A DNA stretch of 64,000 nucleotides from Acidobacterium sp. (GTDB lineage Bacteria; Acidobacteriota; Terriglobia; Terriglobales; Acidobacteriaceae), in contig PMUI01000113.1 in NCBI GenBank assembly GCA_003166955.1, forward strand, positions 161,191 through 225,190, written 5' to 3'. The notes under the pieces are model-generated. The model saw only the letters and a program-made list of their open reading frames with translations. It had not been told where the DNA came from and did not search any database. Shown in pieces: positions 50,961 to 61,123 of the stretch. The translations under genes and the position numbers were made by a program. How positions within the stretch are numbered: position 1 is the first letter of the stretch; the number at the start of each line of letters is the position of its first letter.

Positions 50961-52198
50961 GGCCTGGGCGCCGAGCCGGTCACCGCGGGCGCGGTCTGTG
51001 GATTCATCTGGCGGTATAGTTCTCTGACCTTGTCGCGGGATGCCCGGATGTCAAGAAAGAGCTTGAGTTCCTTCTGCGCCTCTTCATCGAGATTCAGTCT
51101 CTTGTCGACCTGGCATAACTGGTAGTGGGCTTCGGCGTTCAGGGGATCCTCCTGGACCGCCAGGTGAAGATAGCCGGCTGCCTGTTCGAAATTACTCTGC
51201 TTGACTGCCAGATCGGCCAGACCTATCTGTGCGGTTGGGTCGTGAGGGTCCATTTCGTAGGCCTTCTTGTAGTGGGCCAGGGCTTCGTCGGTGTGAAACT
51301 GCAGAGCGGCGATGCGGCCGAGCTCCGATTCGATGCGCGCGTTGTCGCCGTCGATCTGGATTGCAGCCTGCAGCTCCTTTGTTGCCTGTTCCTGCGCGTC
51401 GGCGTTGTTGGGGGTACCTTCCATGAGAGTTTCGGCTAACTCAAAATGCATTCCCGGCAGTCGTGGATCCATCTCGATGGCTTTGCGATAGTGGATGATG
51501 GCGTCTTTCAGGTCTCCGGCGTTGATGAGGCGTTCCGCGATCAGTTGTTCCATGCGCGCGGAACCGGGGGCGAGCACGGCGAGCTTGTTCATCGCCGTGT
51601 CAGCGAGTTCGCTGTAGACGCGCTGCGCGAAGAAGAGGATGTCGACATTGTCAGGATTGGCATCGAGCAGGGTGTGAAGGACGCCTGCCGTTTTTTCGAG
51701 ATCGCCCTGCTGGTAATAGCTGTTGGCTAACTCGACGCCGATCTGAGTGCGAAGTTTCGGATCGTCGAGCTTTGCGAAGGCACTTTCCATGTCCGGCTCG
51801 GCGCCGGGCTCGCCGAGCCTGCGCTCGCAGACGGAGAGTAGGGCTTTGGCTTTGATGAGGCCGGGTGCGGCGCGGAGCGCATCGCGAAAGTGGGGCTCGG
51901 CGGCGGCGCAGTCTCCGCGAAAGAACGCAATCGCGCCGAGGTTTGCGTGGGCTTCCACATTCCGGGGATCCAGCTTAAGGGCTGCGCGGAACTGTTCTGC
52001 GGCCGCCGTCTGATCGCCGGCCTGTAGGGCGGCTTGACCGTGCTGGAGATCTGCCTTCAATTCCGAGTCGGCCGCTCTGGTCTGGGCTTCAACGGCGGGG
52101 CGATGGGGCAACAGGCAGGCCAGAACGATGAACAGGCCCGGCGAGACCACGCGTGAAGAACGCGACATACGAATTACGAGGCCCATTCTGAACGTCAT
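50957..52198 (-). CDS. Exported TPR-repeat protein
   Basis: A 413-residue protein with a signal peptide (GLFIVLACLLPHRPAVEAQ) and about nine TPR units, for example AAEQFRAALKLDPRNVEAHANLGAIAFFRGD and AIIHYRKAIEMDPRLPGMHFELAETLMEG. It lies between the TonB receptor and the cytochrome; a strong hairpin separates it from the receptor. Coupling to the cytochrome gene (GTGA overlap) suggests a scaffold for it. The start is uncertain; ATG 52168 would also keep the signal peptide. Confidence 0.88.
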   Translation of the reverse strand: MTFRMGLVIRMSRSSRVVSPGLFIVLACLLPHRPAVEAQTRAADSELKADLQHGQAALQAGDQTAAAEQFRAALKLDPRNVEAHANLGAIAFFRGDCAAAEPHFRDALRAAPGLIKAKALLSVCERRLGEPGAEPDMESAFAKLDDPKLRTQIGVELANSYYQQGDLEKTAGVLHTLLDANPDNVDILFFAQRVYSELADTAMNKLAVLAPGSARMEQLIAERLINAGDLKDAIIHYRKAIEMDPRLPGMHFELAETLMEGTPNNADAQEQATKELQAAIQIDGDNARIESELGRIAALQFHTDEALAHYKKAYEMDPHDPTAQIGLADLAVKQSNFEQAAGYLHLAVQEDPLNAEAHYQLCQVDKRLNLDEEAQKELKLFLDIRASRDKVRELYRQMNPQTAPAVTGSAPRP

Positions 52199-52229
52199 TC
52201 TATGTCAACTACGGGCGGATGGGCTGATG

Positions 52230-52271
52230 CGAATCGGGGTTCGAAGCTGTGCAGCTCCGAACCCCGATTCG
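52230..52271 (-). terminator. Strong hairpin downstream of the TonB-dependent receptor gene
   Basis: Perfect 14-bp arms CGAATCGGGGTTCG and CGAACCCCGATTCG surround a loop that itself contains AGCTGTGCAGCT. It starts 18 bp after the receptor stop. There is no clear T-tract, so it may act as a terminator or as a barrier that lowers expression of the downstream TPR gene. Confidence 0.75.
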
Positions 52272-52289
52272 GCTGGATTGCGGTTGCAA

Positions 52290-55200
52290 CTAGAAGGTGA
52301 AGCGGCCTCCCAGCTGGATGATGCGGTTACTGGCCGCTGTGCTGGTGATGGTTCCTCCGCCGACAACTCCCGTGCCTGTTGCAGTGGAAGGCTGGGAGAA
52401 GTTGGGATGGTTGAACGCGTTGAAGGAGTCCGCCCGCAGTTCGAAATGGAGGGCCTCATAAATCTGGAAGGTCTTGCCGAGGCTGAGATCCAGATCGCGC
52501 CAGTTCGGACCGATCAGGCTGTCGCGCTTCTCATTGCCGAAGGTGCCCGAAGCCGGTGTGGCGAAGGCGGTGGGGTTATACCAGTTCAGATAGCTCTGGT
52601 TAGAGACGCCTGGATTGCCGACAACGTTGGGCAACCATGAGAAGCCGCAGCCGCACTGACTGGCTTCTGTACCGCTGTCGTCCGCGCCGTTGTTGGAGAC
52701 GGTGGGGGTGAAGGGAATGCCGGTGTGAATCTGGTAGACGCCGGTGATCCTCCAGCCGCCCAACGCTTCGTTCGCAACGCCATGCATGCCGACCATCTTG
52801 CCCTGGCCGAACGGCAGCTCGTAAGTAGCCGAGCCGTTGATGGAGTTGCGCGTGTCGAGAGTAGAAAGGCCGTAGTTGGCGGCGACGTTAAAGGCGTTCT
52901 GCCACACGTTGGGAGTGGCGTTGTTGCCGGAGCCGGTGCCGGAATCCATGGTTTTGGACCAGGCGTAGTTAAAGACAAAGCTGAGACCGTGAGAGTAGCG
53001 CTTCTCGGCGCGAAGCTGGAGCGCATTGTAATTGGAATATCCGTCGAAGAGACGTGCGGATATCGAGCAGAAATAAGGATACGCGGATGGGTCGTTATAA
53101 CAACTGTTATAGGCGCCGGTCGCGAACCCGGACATCAGGCTCGGGGGCACCGCATTGGTGTCGCGGGTAAACCCAAGGTGGGTCCCTTTGGTATAGACAT
53201 AGCTGACGTCCACCAGCATTTGTCCCGGGAGCTCGCGCTGGATGGAAAGCAGGGTCTCCTGGTAGTAGGCGGCCGGCCGGTGCTGCGGGTAGTAAGAAAC
53301 ATTGTCGTAGTTGTACTGTGAGTTCGACAGGTTGGCGAGGGTTGGGTAGGCGACGGACCCGGGGGGTGGTCCCTGGCTGAGGGTAAAGGCATTCTTCCCG
53401 TTGGTATATCCCAGGGAGCCGTTCGGATTGAGACCGATGCCATAGGCGGAGGTGTAAGGATCGACGGCCCATGGTACGTCCGTGATTCCATAGCTTGCCC
53501 GGAAGGCCCACTTCTGCATGGGCGACCAGGAGACGCCGATGCGGGGCGCCCACTCGTTGACGCTGTCCTGAATGTCTTTGCGGCCACCCTGGCCCCCGTA
53601 CAGCATGGCGCCAAGGCTTCCGGTCTTGACGTACTGGCCGGTGTTGACGACGGTGGGGCTCCAGGTGCCCCACCGATTCTCCGATTCGCTCCAGCCGCCC
53701 TGGTACTGCCAGCGCAAGCCGACGTTGACCGCAAGATGAGGCGTGACAGTCCAGTTGTCCTGGCCAAAGACGCCGGCGTTCTTGCCGCGCGCGCCGGTCT
53801 CCGGATCGTCGTAGACATACCAGCCATAGACCTGTCCGAGAAGAAAATCGGCGTAAGGAGAACCGGTCATTTGACCGTTGAAGACGAAATTGCCGGAACT
53901 TATATCGCCCCAGCTGGTGTAATTCTGGTAGGCTTTGTCGAATTCGCCTCCCATTTTGACGGTGTGGCGGCCCTTGATCAGTGTGAAGACATCGGACTCG
54001 ACGTACGAACCGTCGGCAAGGTCGGCGTGGACGCCGCCGTTAATTGCGATCTGTCCGATGGAACCTCCGTTATTAACGGTGACACCGGGAAAGATGTTTG
54101 CGGGGGCATTGGAGCCGTAGGACGGTTCTAGGCCGATGGTGGTCGGGTAGCCCTTGCCGAATGTAGGCGGGATGTACTTATCGACCTCCCGAATGCCGCC
54201 AAAACGGGCTTCATTCACCATCCTCGGGTTGATGGTCCATACGTCGCTCAGCTCGCCATCCTGGTTGTAGTTGGTTCCGTAGGTGCAGTCGAACCCAAGC
54301 GAACAAAATGCGTCGACGTTGAAGGTTGGAGTAACCGGGAAATAGATATAAGCTCCGGACAGCTTGTTGTTCTGCGAGATCGCATAGTCTACCTTGCCGG
54401 TGTACCACGAAGATGTGGTTGTCGTGCCCTGTACCGACTGGTAGTTGTTCAGATAACCAGGAAGATTCGGCGCAGGGAAATACTTCTGAATTTTGGTCGC
54501 GACGGGATCGAGGCCACCGGTGATGCAATTGCCCGGGTAGGGCGTGCCGGTGGAGGGGTTCTTAATCGTAGTCGGGAAACAGCCCGCATCCATGTTGGTG
54601 GTTCCGTTCGAGCCCTGAGTGGGAACGGTGGCAAAGTATGCGCCCGAAGTTATGCTGGGGAGCCTCTGATACGTGAAATAGAAGAAGAGCTTGTCTCTCA
54701 GAATCGGGCCGCCCACGCTGCCGCCGAATTCGTTCCAGCGCTCGGGCGCGATTTTACCGGTTCGGTTGAAGAAGCCGCGGGCGTTGAAGGCGTCGTTCTG
54801 ATCGAACTCGAAGAGTGTTCCGTGCCATTGATTGGTGCCGCTCTTCATGATCACGTTCAGAGCCGCCACGCCGTTACCGTACTGCGCCCCGAAGTTGGCG
54901 GTTTGGGCATCGACTGTGCCGATCGCATCCACTGGAGGATAGTTGTCGCTGGCGTTCTGATCGCGGGGCTGAGTGGCGGTCGATCCCTCAAGCAGGAAGG
55001 TGCCGGAATTGCCCTGCGTGCCGTTGAAGCCAACATTCTGGCCGGAGGCGTCCTGGGCGCCGCCGCCGTTGACACCGGGCAGTTCGTTGGTCAGTTCGTT
55101 GTACCAAACGCCCCCAACCGTTGGGGCGTCCAGTACTTCCTTTGTGTCGAAGTTGGTGTTCTGGCTTGCATCCTCGGTCTGCAGCAGGGGCGCGGCGGCT

Positions 55201-55577
55201 GTTACTGTGATCTTCTCGGTTGCGGAACCCACCTGCAGGGTTGCGTCGATGCCGAGGGTCGTCAGCTGCAAGGTTATCCCTTCGCGAACGAAGTCTCTGA
55301 ACCCTTGCTTGCTGAAGGTAATTGTGTAATCGCCGAGCGGGACAGAGGGCACGTCGTAAATCCCCGCGCTGTTGGTCAGGGTGTTGATCACCACACCGGT
55401 CTGGATATTGAGGATGGAGATTTTCGCGCCGGGGATGACAGCGTTGGAACTGTCCATCACGGTGCCCTTGATCTCGCCGGTGTTGGAGTTCTGGCCGAAA
55501 CTGCTGTCGGTTGCTGCAAACAGCAAAGCGATCGCCAGGATCGCCATCAGCATCGTTTTGGTTGAAATTACTTTCAT
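52290..55577 (-). CDS. TonB-dependent, Oar-like outer-membrane receptor with carboxypeptidase-regulatory domain
   Basis: A 1095-residue outer-membrane protein. After a signal peptide (MLMAILAIALLFAATDSSFG) comes a CarboxypepD_reg Ig-like domain (GEIKGTVMDSSNAVIPGAKISILN), a plug domain (about 130-260) and a large beta-barrel ending GGRFTF with a terminal aromatic. This Oar/TBDR form is greatly expanded in acidobacteria and imports oligosaccharides or other large substrates. The divergent GH53 galactanase and the shared palindromic operators upstream suggest galacto-oligosaccharide uptake (inference). Confidence 0.93.
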   Translation of the reverse strand: MKVISTKTMLMAILAIALLFAATDSSFGQNSNTGEIKGTVMDSSNAVIPGAKISILNIQTGVVINTLTNSAGIYDVPSVPLGDYTITFSKQGFRDFVREGITLQLTTLGIDATLQVGSATEKITVTAAAPLLQTEDASQNTNFDTKEVLDAPTVGGVWYNELTNELPGVNGGGAQDASGQNVGFNGTQGNSGTFLLEGSTATQPRDQNASDNYPPVDAIGTVDAQTANFGAQYGNGVAALNVIMKSGTNQWHGTLFEFDQNDAFNARGFFNRTGKIAPERWNEFGGSVGGPILRDKLFFYFTYQRLPSITSGAYFATVPTQGSNGTTNMDAGCFPTTIKNPSTGTPYPGNCITGGLDPVATKIQKYFPAPNLPGYLNNYQSVQGTTTTSSWYTGKVDYAISQNNKLSGAYIYFPVTPTFNVDAFCSLGFDCTYGTNYNQDGELSDVWTINPRMVNEARFGGIREVDKYIPPTFGKGYPTTIGLEPSYGSNAPANIFPGVTVNNGGSIGQIAINGGVHADLADGSYVESDVFTLIKGRHTVKMGGEFDKAYQNYTSWGDISSGNFVFNGQMTGSPYADFLLGQVYGWYVYDDPETGARGKNAGVFGQDNWTVTPHLAVNVGLRWQYQGGWSESENRWGTWSPTVVNTGQYVKTGSLGAMLYGGQGGRKDIQDSVNEWAPRIGVSWSPMQKWAFRASYGITDVPWAVDPYTSAYGIGLNPNGSLGYTNGKNAFTLSQGPPPGSVAYPTLANLSNSQYNYDNVSYYPQHRPAAYYQETLLSIQRELPGQMLVDVSYVYTKGTHLGFTRDTNAVPPSLMSGFATGAYNSCYNDPSAYPYFCSISARLFDGYSNYNALQLRAEKRYSHGLSFVFNYAWSKTMDSGTGSGNNATPNVWQNAFNVAANYGLSTLDTRNSINGSATYELPFGQGKMVGMHGVANEALGGWRITGVYQIHTGIPFTPTVSNNGADDSGTEASQCGCGFSWLPNVVGNPGVSNQSYLNWYNPTAFATPASGTFGNEKRDSLIGPNWRDLDLSLGKTFQIYEALHFELRADSFNAFNHPNFSQPSTATGTGVVGGGTITSTAASNRIIQLGGRFTF

Positions 55578-55801
55578 CGCGTGTGCCTCCCTACAATCTC
55601 AAGACATCTGCCCTCAGGCGAAACCTCCGGCGATCTTTGTTTCGTCGCCCAATGGTTCAGTCCGCCATTTGCTGACCGCAAAGCCGTCCCTTCCCGTTGC
55701 TGCGAGATGCCTTTTCTCGCAGTGAATCCTCTTGCATTCAGGTGGTCTGAGGATGGACTTCCAGTTCGTCCAGCATCCTATGCCGGGGAAAGAAGGGGAG
55801 A

Positions 55802-55821
55802 AATCCGACAAAAGTCGGATT
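55802..55821. promoter_or_regulatory. Perfect palindrome AATCCGAC-AAAA-GTCGGATT (putative operator 1)
   Basis: Eight-base arms around AAAA. It lies 224 bp upstream of the receptor start and 267 bp upstream of the GH53 start. A T-run seven bases beyond it could also make it a terminator, but recurrence of the core at four other upstream sites favours an operator. Confidence 0.7.
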
Positions 55822-55971
55822 GGGCGCATTTTTTTCAAACCGGAGTACCCCTGAAACCGGAAGCGGCCGCGTGGCTGGGCCTGATCCTGTCAGGCAATCG
55901 CCCTCTTGCGCTGTGCAGGCCGGCGAGCAGACCCTGCCTGCGCAGTGGCCGATTTCGCGGATGGAGCGCGT

Positions 55972-55987
55972 TCCGACCTTCGTCGGA
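55972..55987. promoter_or_regulatory. Palindrome TCCGAC-CTTC-GTCGGA (putative operator 2)
   Basis: Six-base perfect arms with the same 4-bp spacing, 101 bp upstream of the GH53 start. Confidence 0.7.
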
Positions 55988-56088
55988 TGGCAAAGGCCCT
56001 TCCTCTCTTCTATGGTTCTTGCGTTCGAGCGACGGCGCAGTTGTGCGCCTTGCCGCAAATCAGGATTCCGACCGTTGATGGCGAGCGA

Positions 56089-58842
56089 ATGGAGAAGAGA
56101 TCGTTGAGCAAGCGTCGTGCATCGCGCTCACCGCTGCATTTGGTGCTTGTCTTTGTTGCCGCTTGCGGCGCCGAGGCGCTTTTCGGTGCAACGCCGCCAG
56201 CGGAGCCGTCCGATATCAGCCCGATCGACGGCGAGGTCTATTACCTGATCAATCAGCTGTCGGGGATGCAGGCGGATCTGAACAACGGATCGACGACGGC
56301 GGGCGAAGGCCTCCTGCAGCAGCCGCGTAGCTTCACCTCACTCACGCAGCGATGGGCGCTCACCAGGCTACCGGGGGATTACTGGGCAATCAGCAATATC
56401 GCGGATGGACTTTGTATTGACGCGAGCAGTAACTCCGGCGGAACGGTCACTGTGCAGAATCCGTGCGCACCGACGACCGCGACGCAGCAGTGGACGCTGA
56501 CAGCGACCAGCAACGGCTACGTCACGCTCGAAAACCATGGCACGGGACTGGTGCTCGACGTAACCGGATCCTCATCTTCGGCCGGTACGGCGCTCGATCA
56601 GTCCACGGCATCGAGCACGCCGACGCAGAGTCAGCAGTGGTTGCTGCGGCCGGTCTTCTTTCGCGGCATCGACAACGCGCTCCTGGAAAAGCAGGAGGAG
56701 GAGCGCGTATCCGCCGGTATTCCGTGGTGGCAGGATGCGGGGCAAGCACAGGATCTTCTGCTGATTCTCAAGAATCATGGCGTGAATATGGTACGCATCC
56801 GTCCCACCTCGGCGCCGCCGTATAACACGCTCACGCTGAACGGAAGCAGCGGGATTCCGGCGACCTGCACGGGTAACGGCTGTTATGCGGAGACCGATTC
56901 CGTCGATCTGGATTTGGCGAAGCGCGCCAAACAACTGGGAATGTCCATCGAACTCACGCTGCTGTTCGACGGAGGTTCTTCGACTTCGATTCCTGGTGCG
57001 TGGTCCAGCGATTCGCTGACGCAGGCCGAGACCGACCTCTACAACCACGTGAAGGCGGAAGTGGAGGCCTATCGTTCCGCAGGTGTCATGCCGGACATGG
57101 TGACGATCGGCAATGAGGTTGATACTGGATTCCTCGGCTCGCTCGGCTCGCCGACGGGCAGCAATTTCGCGCCGTTCGCAGCGCTGCAGAAGCAGGGCAT
57201 GCAGGCGATTGCCGATGCGTCGTCGGATACGGCGATTGGACCCTCTTTGCCGGCACCGATTCGATGTATTCACATCACGCCCGCCTGGGACCTGAGCAAC
57301 TTCTTCGGGTACGTCAACAGAAACGGCATTCCGTACGATGCGATGTGTCAGAGTTACTATCCCTTCGATCATGGTCCGCTGACCGCGGCACAGGCGAGTG
57401 CTTCGAATCCGAACAACAAGCCCGTCGAGCAAGCGGCACTGACGAACGCGGCCAACACCATTGGCAAGCCCGTTTTCGTTATCGAAACAGCGGAGCACTA
57501 CGAGGGCGGATTCGGCTCGAGCGATCCGTGGTACGCGGAAACGATGGCCGGGCAACGCCAGTTTTTCATCGATCTCAACACTGTGATGAAGGGACTGCCG
57601 AACAATCTGGGCATGGGCATCGAGTACTGGGACCCTGCAGGCGTGAACATCCCTAACTCCGGCGGCTATACCAATGGAGACGGCGCGACCGATGCGACCT
57701 ATGTCTGGAACGGACTGACGATTTTCGACAACGCGGATACGTCGGGCAGCTCACAATCGTCGGCTCCGAATTACTCCGCGTTGCTGCCGGCTGCGGACGC
57801 GCTGGGCGGCAAGCTGGATTCGTCGTTGACCTACAAGCTCGTCAGCGCTGTCAGTGGGCAGGTTCTCGAGACGAACGGCAGCGCGGGTTCCGCGGGGATT
57901 CCGCTCACCACCGCAGCCGATAGCGGCATCGAGTCAACGGCGGAGCAATGGGCGATCACCAGCAATGGTGATGGTTTCTTCCAGATCGCCAACGAAAACA
58001 TGGTCAGCGGGCAGCCCGCCGATGTTCTCGACACCGGCGGATCGACCACAGCCGGTGCTGCAGTGGTTGCGGCTGCAGCGAGCTCCGGCTCCGCCTCGCA
58101 GGAGTGGAACATCCTGACCACCGGCAATGGGACCTGGGCGATCGTCAACAAGTCCAGTAATCTTGTGCTCGCCGCGGCCGGCAGCTCCATCCAGCAGCAG
58201 GCGCCCACCAGCATCAGCAACGACTGGATCGTTCCTGCCAGCCAGTTACAACAGTGGCAACTGGTGCCCGTGCATATCTCCACAACTGTGGTCGTCGTGA
58301 ACCCGCCCAGCTTCAGCCTGGCGGGCAGCGTGTCGAGTCTCACCGTCGCTTCGGGAGGCAGCGGCAACGTGGGACTCACGCTGACTCCCACGGGCAGCTA
58401 CGCCGGGACGATCAAGATGAGCTGCAGCACGACGATGGCGAATGTCTCGTGTTCCTTTAGTCCCGCTACTTATACAGCTGATGGATCGGACTCCGCGCTG
58501 ACCGGCAGCGTGACCATCTCGTCGACAGCCTCTTCGGCGACGGCTGATCCTCCAATAACTGGCGAGCGAACCGCTCTCCTGGCATCGATGACCTTGCTGC
58601 TGCCGGGAGGCTCGATTCTGCTGTTTCGGAGGAGGAGGAGTGGCGGGATTGGGGCGGCGGTGCTGCTCGCGGTGCTTTGTATCTGTGGCGCCGGGCTCAC
58701 CGCGTGCGGCGGAGGCGGGAGCGGTTCCGGCGGCGGTGGTGGTGGCGGATCGCAGCCTGTCACCGGAACGGTGACGATTGTGGCGACCGGCTCTGTCAAC
58801 AACGTGGCGCAGTCCTTCGCCGTCAAGCTGACCGTTCAGTAA
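56089..58842 (+). CDS. Secreted GH53 endo-beta-1,4-galactanase with ricin-type lectin modules and Ig-like C-terminal anchor
   Basis: A 917-residue protein. A signal peptide follows MEKRSLSKRR (ATG 56089). Residues about 40-180 form a ricin-like lectin module (WALTRLPGDYWAISNIADG; QQWTLTATSNGY). The GH53 catalytic barrel (FRGIDNALLEKQEEE... ) has the acid/base near Glu343 in TIGNEV and the nucleophile near Glu466 in VFVIETAEHY. A second lectin module (EQWAITSNGDGFFQIANE) follows, then an Ig-like domain interrupted by a hydrophobic-RRRR-hydrophobic-ACGGGG insert. GH53 enzymes cut the 1,4-galactan side chains of pectin. The ribosome site is weak. Confidence 0.9.
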   Translation: MEKRSLSKRRASRSPLHLVLVFVAACGAEALFGATPPAEPSDISPIDGEVYYLINQLSGMQADLNNGSTTAGEGLLQQPRSFTSLTQRWALTRLPGDYWAISNIADGLCIDASSNSGGTVTVQNPCAPTTATQQWTLTATSNGYVTLENHGTGLVLDVTGSSSSAGTALDQSTASSTPTQSQQWLLRPVFFRGIDNALLEKQEEERVSAGIPWWQDAGQAQDLLLILKNHGVNMVRIRPTSAPPYNTLTLNGSSGIPATCTGNGCYAETDSVDLDLAKRAKQLGMSIELTLLFDGGSSTSIPGAWSSDSLTQAETDLYNHVKAEVEAYRSAGVMPDMVTIGNEVDTGFLGSLGSPTGSNFAPFAALQKQGMQAIADASSDTAIGPSLPAPIRCIHITPAWDLSNFFGYVNRNGIPYDAMCQSYYPFDHGPLTAAQASASNPNNKPVEQAALTNAANTIGKPVFVIETAEHYEGGFGSSDPWYAETMAGQRQFFIDLNTVMKGLPNNLGMGIEYWDPAGVNIPNSGGYTNGDGATDATYVWNGLTIFDNADTSGSSQSSAPNYSALLPAADALGGKLDSSLTYKLVSAVSGQVLETNGSAGSAGIPLTTAADSGIESTAEQWAITSNGDGFFQIANENMVSGQPADVLDTGGSTTAGAAVVAAAASSGSASQEWNILTTGNGTWAIVNKSSNLVLAAAGSSIQQQAPTSISNDWIVPASQLQQWQLVPVHISTTVVVVNPPSFSLAGSVSSLTVASGGSGNVGLTLTPTGSYAGTIKMSCSTTMANVSCSFSPATYTADGSDSALTGSVTISSTASSATADPPITGERTALLASMTLLLPGGSILLFRRRRSGGIGAAVLLAVLCICGAGLTACGGGGSGSGGGGGGGSQPVTGTVTIVATGSVNNVAQSFAVKLTVQ

Positions 58843-58892
58843 GTCAGGATTCCGGCGGGAAAGCGGCGCGGTTTCGGAGCGGAATCTCCGCG

Positions 58893-61010
58893 CTAACGTC
58901 GCACTTCGATCTCGTACCATGTCGTCACCGTCTGCCCCAGCGGGACGATCCAGCTGTCGCCTTTCTGTGTGGCGGGAATCGCGGGGCCCTGGGGCTGTCC
59001 AGCGCCGTCGATCGGCTGCAGCAGCACCGAGCGCGGGGCACTCAGATGCCGGAGGATCAGCGTTCCTTTCACCGCCTCGATCAGCGTCGGAGAAGTGCCC
59101 CAGTTCGTCACATCGGTGTCCACGGAGTTCCATTCCTGGCCGGTGTTCTCGACGCGTCCCCCGGCGACGAGGAGAAGCTTCGAAGACTGGGCGATTGGCT
59201 TGTCGTCCAGCGAACTGAGCAGCAGCGTGCAGAAGGTGTTATCGACCTGCACAGAGAGGTTGGTGTCCGACTTGCCGTTGGCGCGAACAAAGCCGATGAG
59301 GGCCTGGGTCAGTGGCGTATCGACGGTGACCAGACCCGTCTTCTCCGGGGATGTGTACCACGCCAGCTGATGCGTATCGGAGACGATCGGATCCGGCGCA
59401 GAGGACTCGGGAAACTTCGGCGTGGGCGCTCCGTTCAGAGACGAGATGCGTACCTCATGCTCCAGCGGCAGCGACAGCGGAAATCCCGGCGTGAAGTAAG
59501 GCCGCTCGTTCATGGGAAGCAGCATGCTCTCGAAAACCTGCTGTTCGGAGTAAGAGCGCTGCTCGAGACTGCGTGCTTTCTCGACGTCGCCGCGCAGGAA
59601 CATCAGCGCACCCTCTGCGAGTTCCGGCATCTTGACCGGGTCGAGAGAAATGTCGAACGGGTCGCCGACATAGGGTTTCCACGCCGGATCGGACTTGGGC
59701 TCGAAGGTGTACCACATGATGGAGTCCCAGTCCTGGAGCAGACCATAGGCAGCCAGAATCGGAATGCCTTCGCCATCGTAGTTATTGGGGAATGGGTTAT
59801 TCACTTCGCTCACGGTGTAAGGCTTGCCGGCGATCGCGGAGCGCGATAACTCAACGACGGTAGAGTTGAACGGGCCGTTCACCATAGGCGACTTGCGCAC
59901 GTACATCTCCGGATGCAGCCAGTAGTCGTGGCCGTCGATCACATCCATCGACGTCTCCGCAAGCAGCACCGGATAGCCGCTGTTCGAATGGCCGTGATCC
60001 GCGGTGGCAATGACGAGCGACTTCGAACCCAGCGTCTCCTTCAGATACGTCTCCATATCGGCGAAGTAGTCACGCTGCAGGTCGTTGTAGAATTCCGCCT
60101 CCGCATTGAAGCGCAGCGACGGAGCCGACGCCGCCTGACCGCGAAACTGCATCAGCGGAACCTGCGCATCGGCCGCGACCCTGGTCAGCGAGCGCAGTTG
60201 TGCAATCTCGTCCGGCGTCCGATGCCTGGCCAGCCAATCGTTGAACATCCCCGTCAGCTCTTTCAAATAGAACGGCGACGGAGCGCGATAACCGATGTCG
60301 ATCGCGTTCTCGTTGTTGATCTCCACCAGCGCCACTGCCGGATCGGCGGTGTACTTCAGTTTCGTATAGGGATTCACATGATCCAGCAACTGCTGCGCGT
60401 ACTCTTTCTGCAACTCGATCATGCGCTTGTCGTAGAGCGAGGTGCCCTTGGCGCCCTGGCGAAGCAGATTCACATCCTCCACGCCGTCTCCCGCTTTGAA
60501 CGGCCGCCCCACCAGCAGGTTGAAATCGATATAGATTCCTCGCTTCTCCAGCTCGGCGATGAACGAGTCCTCGCGGTCGAACGCCTCCGGATCGAGTGCG
60601 CGCGAGTCGCTGCGCTGCCGGTCGAGCAGCCCGCGCGGCGTTTCCAGATCGAGAAACTGGAAGCGCACGCAGTTCACTCCAAAACGCGCCAGCGTGGCAG
60701 CGATGTACGGCGCGTCCTCCTTCGATGGAACCTGCTTCGAACCCGGGCTCCAGTCTGTGATGTTCACGCCCCACAAGCGGATGCGCTGACCGTCGCCCGT
60801 CGCCAGGTGGCCATCCTTCACCTGAATAAAACCGTGCTTGCCCGCCGGCGCGTCGAGCAGGAAAGATACATCGACCGGAGATGGCGACGAAGCTCCGCGG
60901 CGGGGATCCATGGAAAAGGGCGCGAGCCCAGCGGTCGTTTGCGCAGCCAGGTCGACGGGCGCAAGGCCGGCGGACAACAGGATCGCAAGAACGGCGGTGG
61001 AGAATCTCAT
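58893..61010 (-). CDS. Exported clan GH-A-like glycoside hydrolase (GH5/GH42-like barrel)
   Basis: A 705-residue protein with a signal peptide (MRFSTAVLAILLSAGLAPVD); AAGGAA precedes ATG 61010. The barrel begins IRLWGVNITDW...APYIAATLARFGVNCVRFQFLD. Likely catalytic glutamates are in VALVEINNENAID (acid/base) and TVSEVNNPFPNN (nucleophile), the clan GH-A layout. The last 200 residues are beta-sandwich. The exact GH family is not certain. It shares an intergenic region and two palindromes with the divergent GH2 gene, so it probably acts on galactan or galactosides in the same pathway (inference). Confidence 0.8.
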   Translation of the reverse strand: MRFSTAVLAILLSAGLAPVDLAAQTTAGLAPFSMDPRRGASSPSPVDVSFLLDAPAGKHGFIQVKDGHLATGDGQRIRLWGVNITDWSPGSKQVPSKEDAPYIAATLARFGVNCVRFQFLDLETPRGLLDRQRSDSRALDPEAFDREDSFIAELEKRGIYIDFNLLVGRPFKAGDGVEDVNLLRQGAKGTSLYDKRMIELQKEYAQQLLDHVNPYTKLKYTADPAVALVEINNENAIDIGYRAPSPFYLKELTGMFNDWLARHRTPDEIAQLRSLTRVAADAQVPLMQFRGQAASAPSLRFNAEAEFYNDLQRDYFADMETYLKETLGSKSLVIATADHGHSNSGYPVLLAETSMDVIDGHDYWLHPEMYVRKSPMVNGPFNSTVVELSRSAIAGKPYTVSEVNNPFPNNYDGEGIPILAAYGLLQDWDSIMWYTFEPKSDPAWKPYVGDPFDISLDPVKMPELAEGALMFLRGDVEKARSLEQRSYSEQQVFESMLLPMNERPYFTPGFPLSLPLEHEVRISSLNGAPTPKFPESSAPDPIVSDTHQLAWYTSPEKTGLVTVDTPLTQALIGFVRANGKSDTNLSVQVDNTFCTLLLSSLDDKPIAQSSKLLLVAGGRVENTGQEWNSVDTDVTNWGTSPTLIEAVKGTLILRHLSAPRSVLLQPIDGAGQPQGPAIPATQKGDSWIVPLGQTVTTWYEIEVRR

Positions 61011-61123
61011 GAGTTCCTTTCTGGAAGAGCACCATGGCGCATGCATGCTCATAAGCGGTTCGCGGGTTGGTTGAACGACGCGGAGGCCCGGCACCCAATG
61101 TATGAGACCAGCGTCGCTGGTGA

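Larger units (their letters stand above)
55578..56088. other. 511-bp divergent regulatory region between the TonB receptor and the GH53 gene
   Basis: No gene is supported; an open frame that extends the GH53 gene to 55906 lies before its signal peptide. The region holds two copies of the ATCCGAC-N4-GTCGGAT palindrome (listed separately) and must contain both promoters. Confidence 0.7.

Noticed and set aside
55802..55835. Palindrome plus T-run as an intrinsic terminator
   Set aside because: Possible, but the same palindrome recurs upstream of four other starts without T-runs, so an operator is the better reading.
55906..56088. N-terminal extension of the GH53 gene
   Set aside because: It precedes the signal peptide, has no ribosome site and overlaps a palindromic operator.
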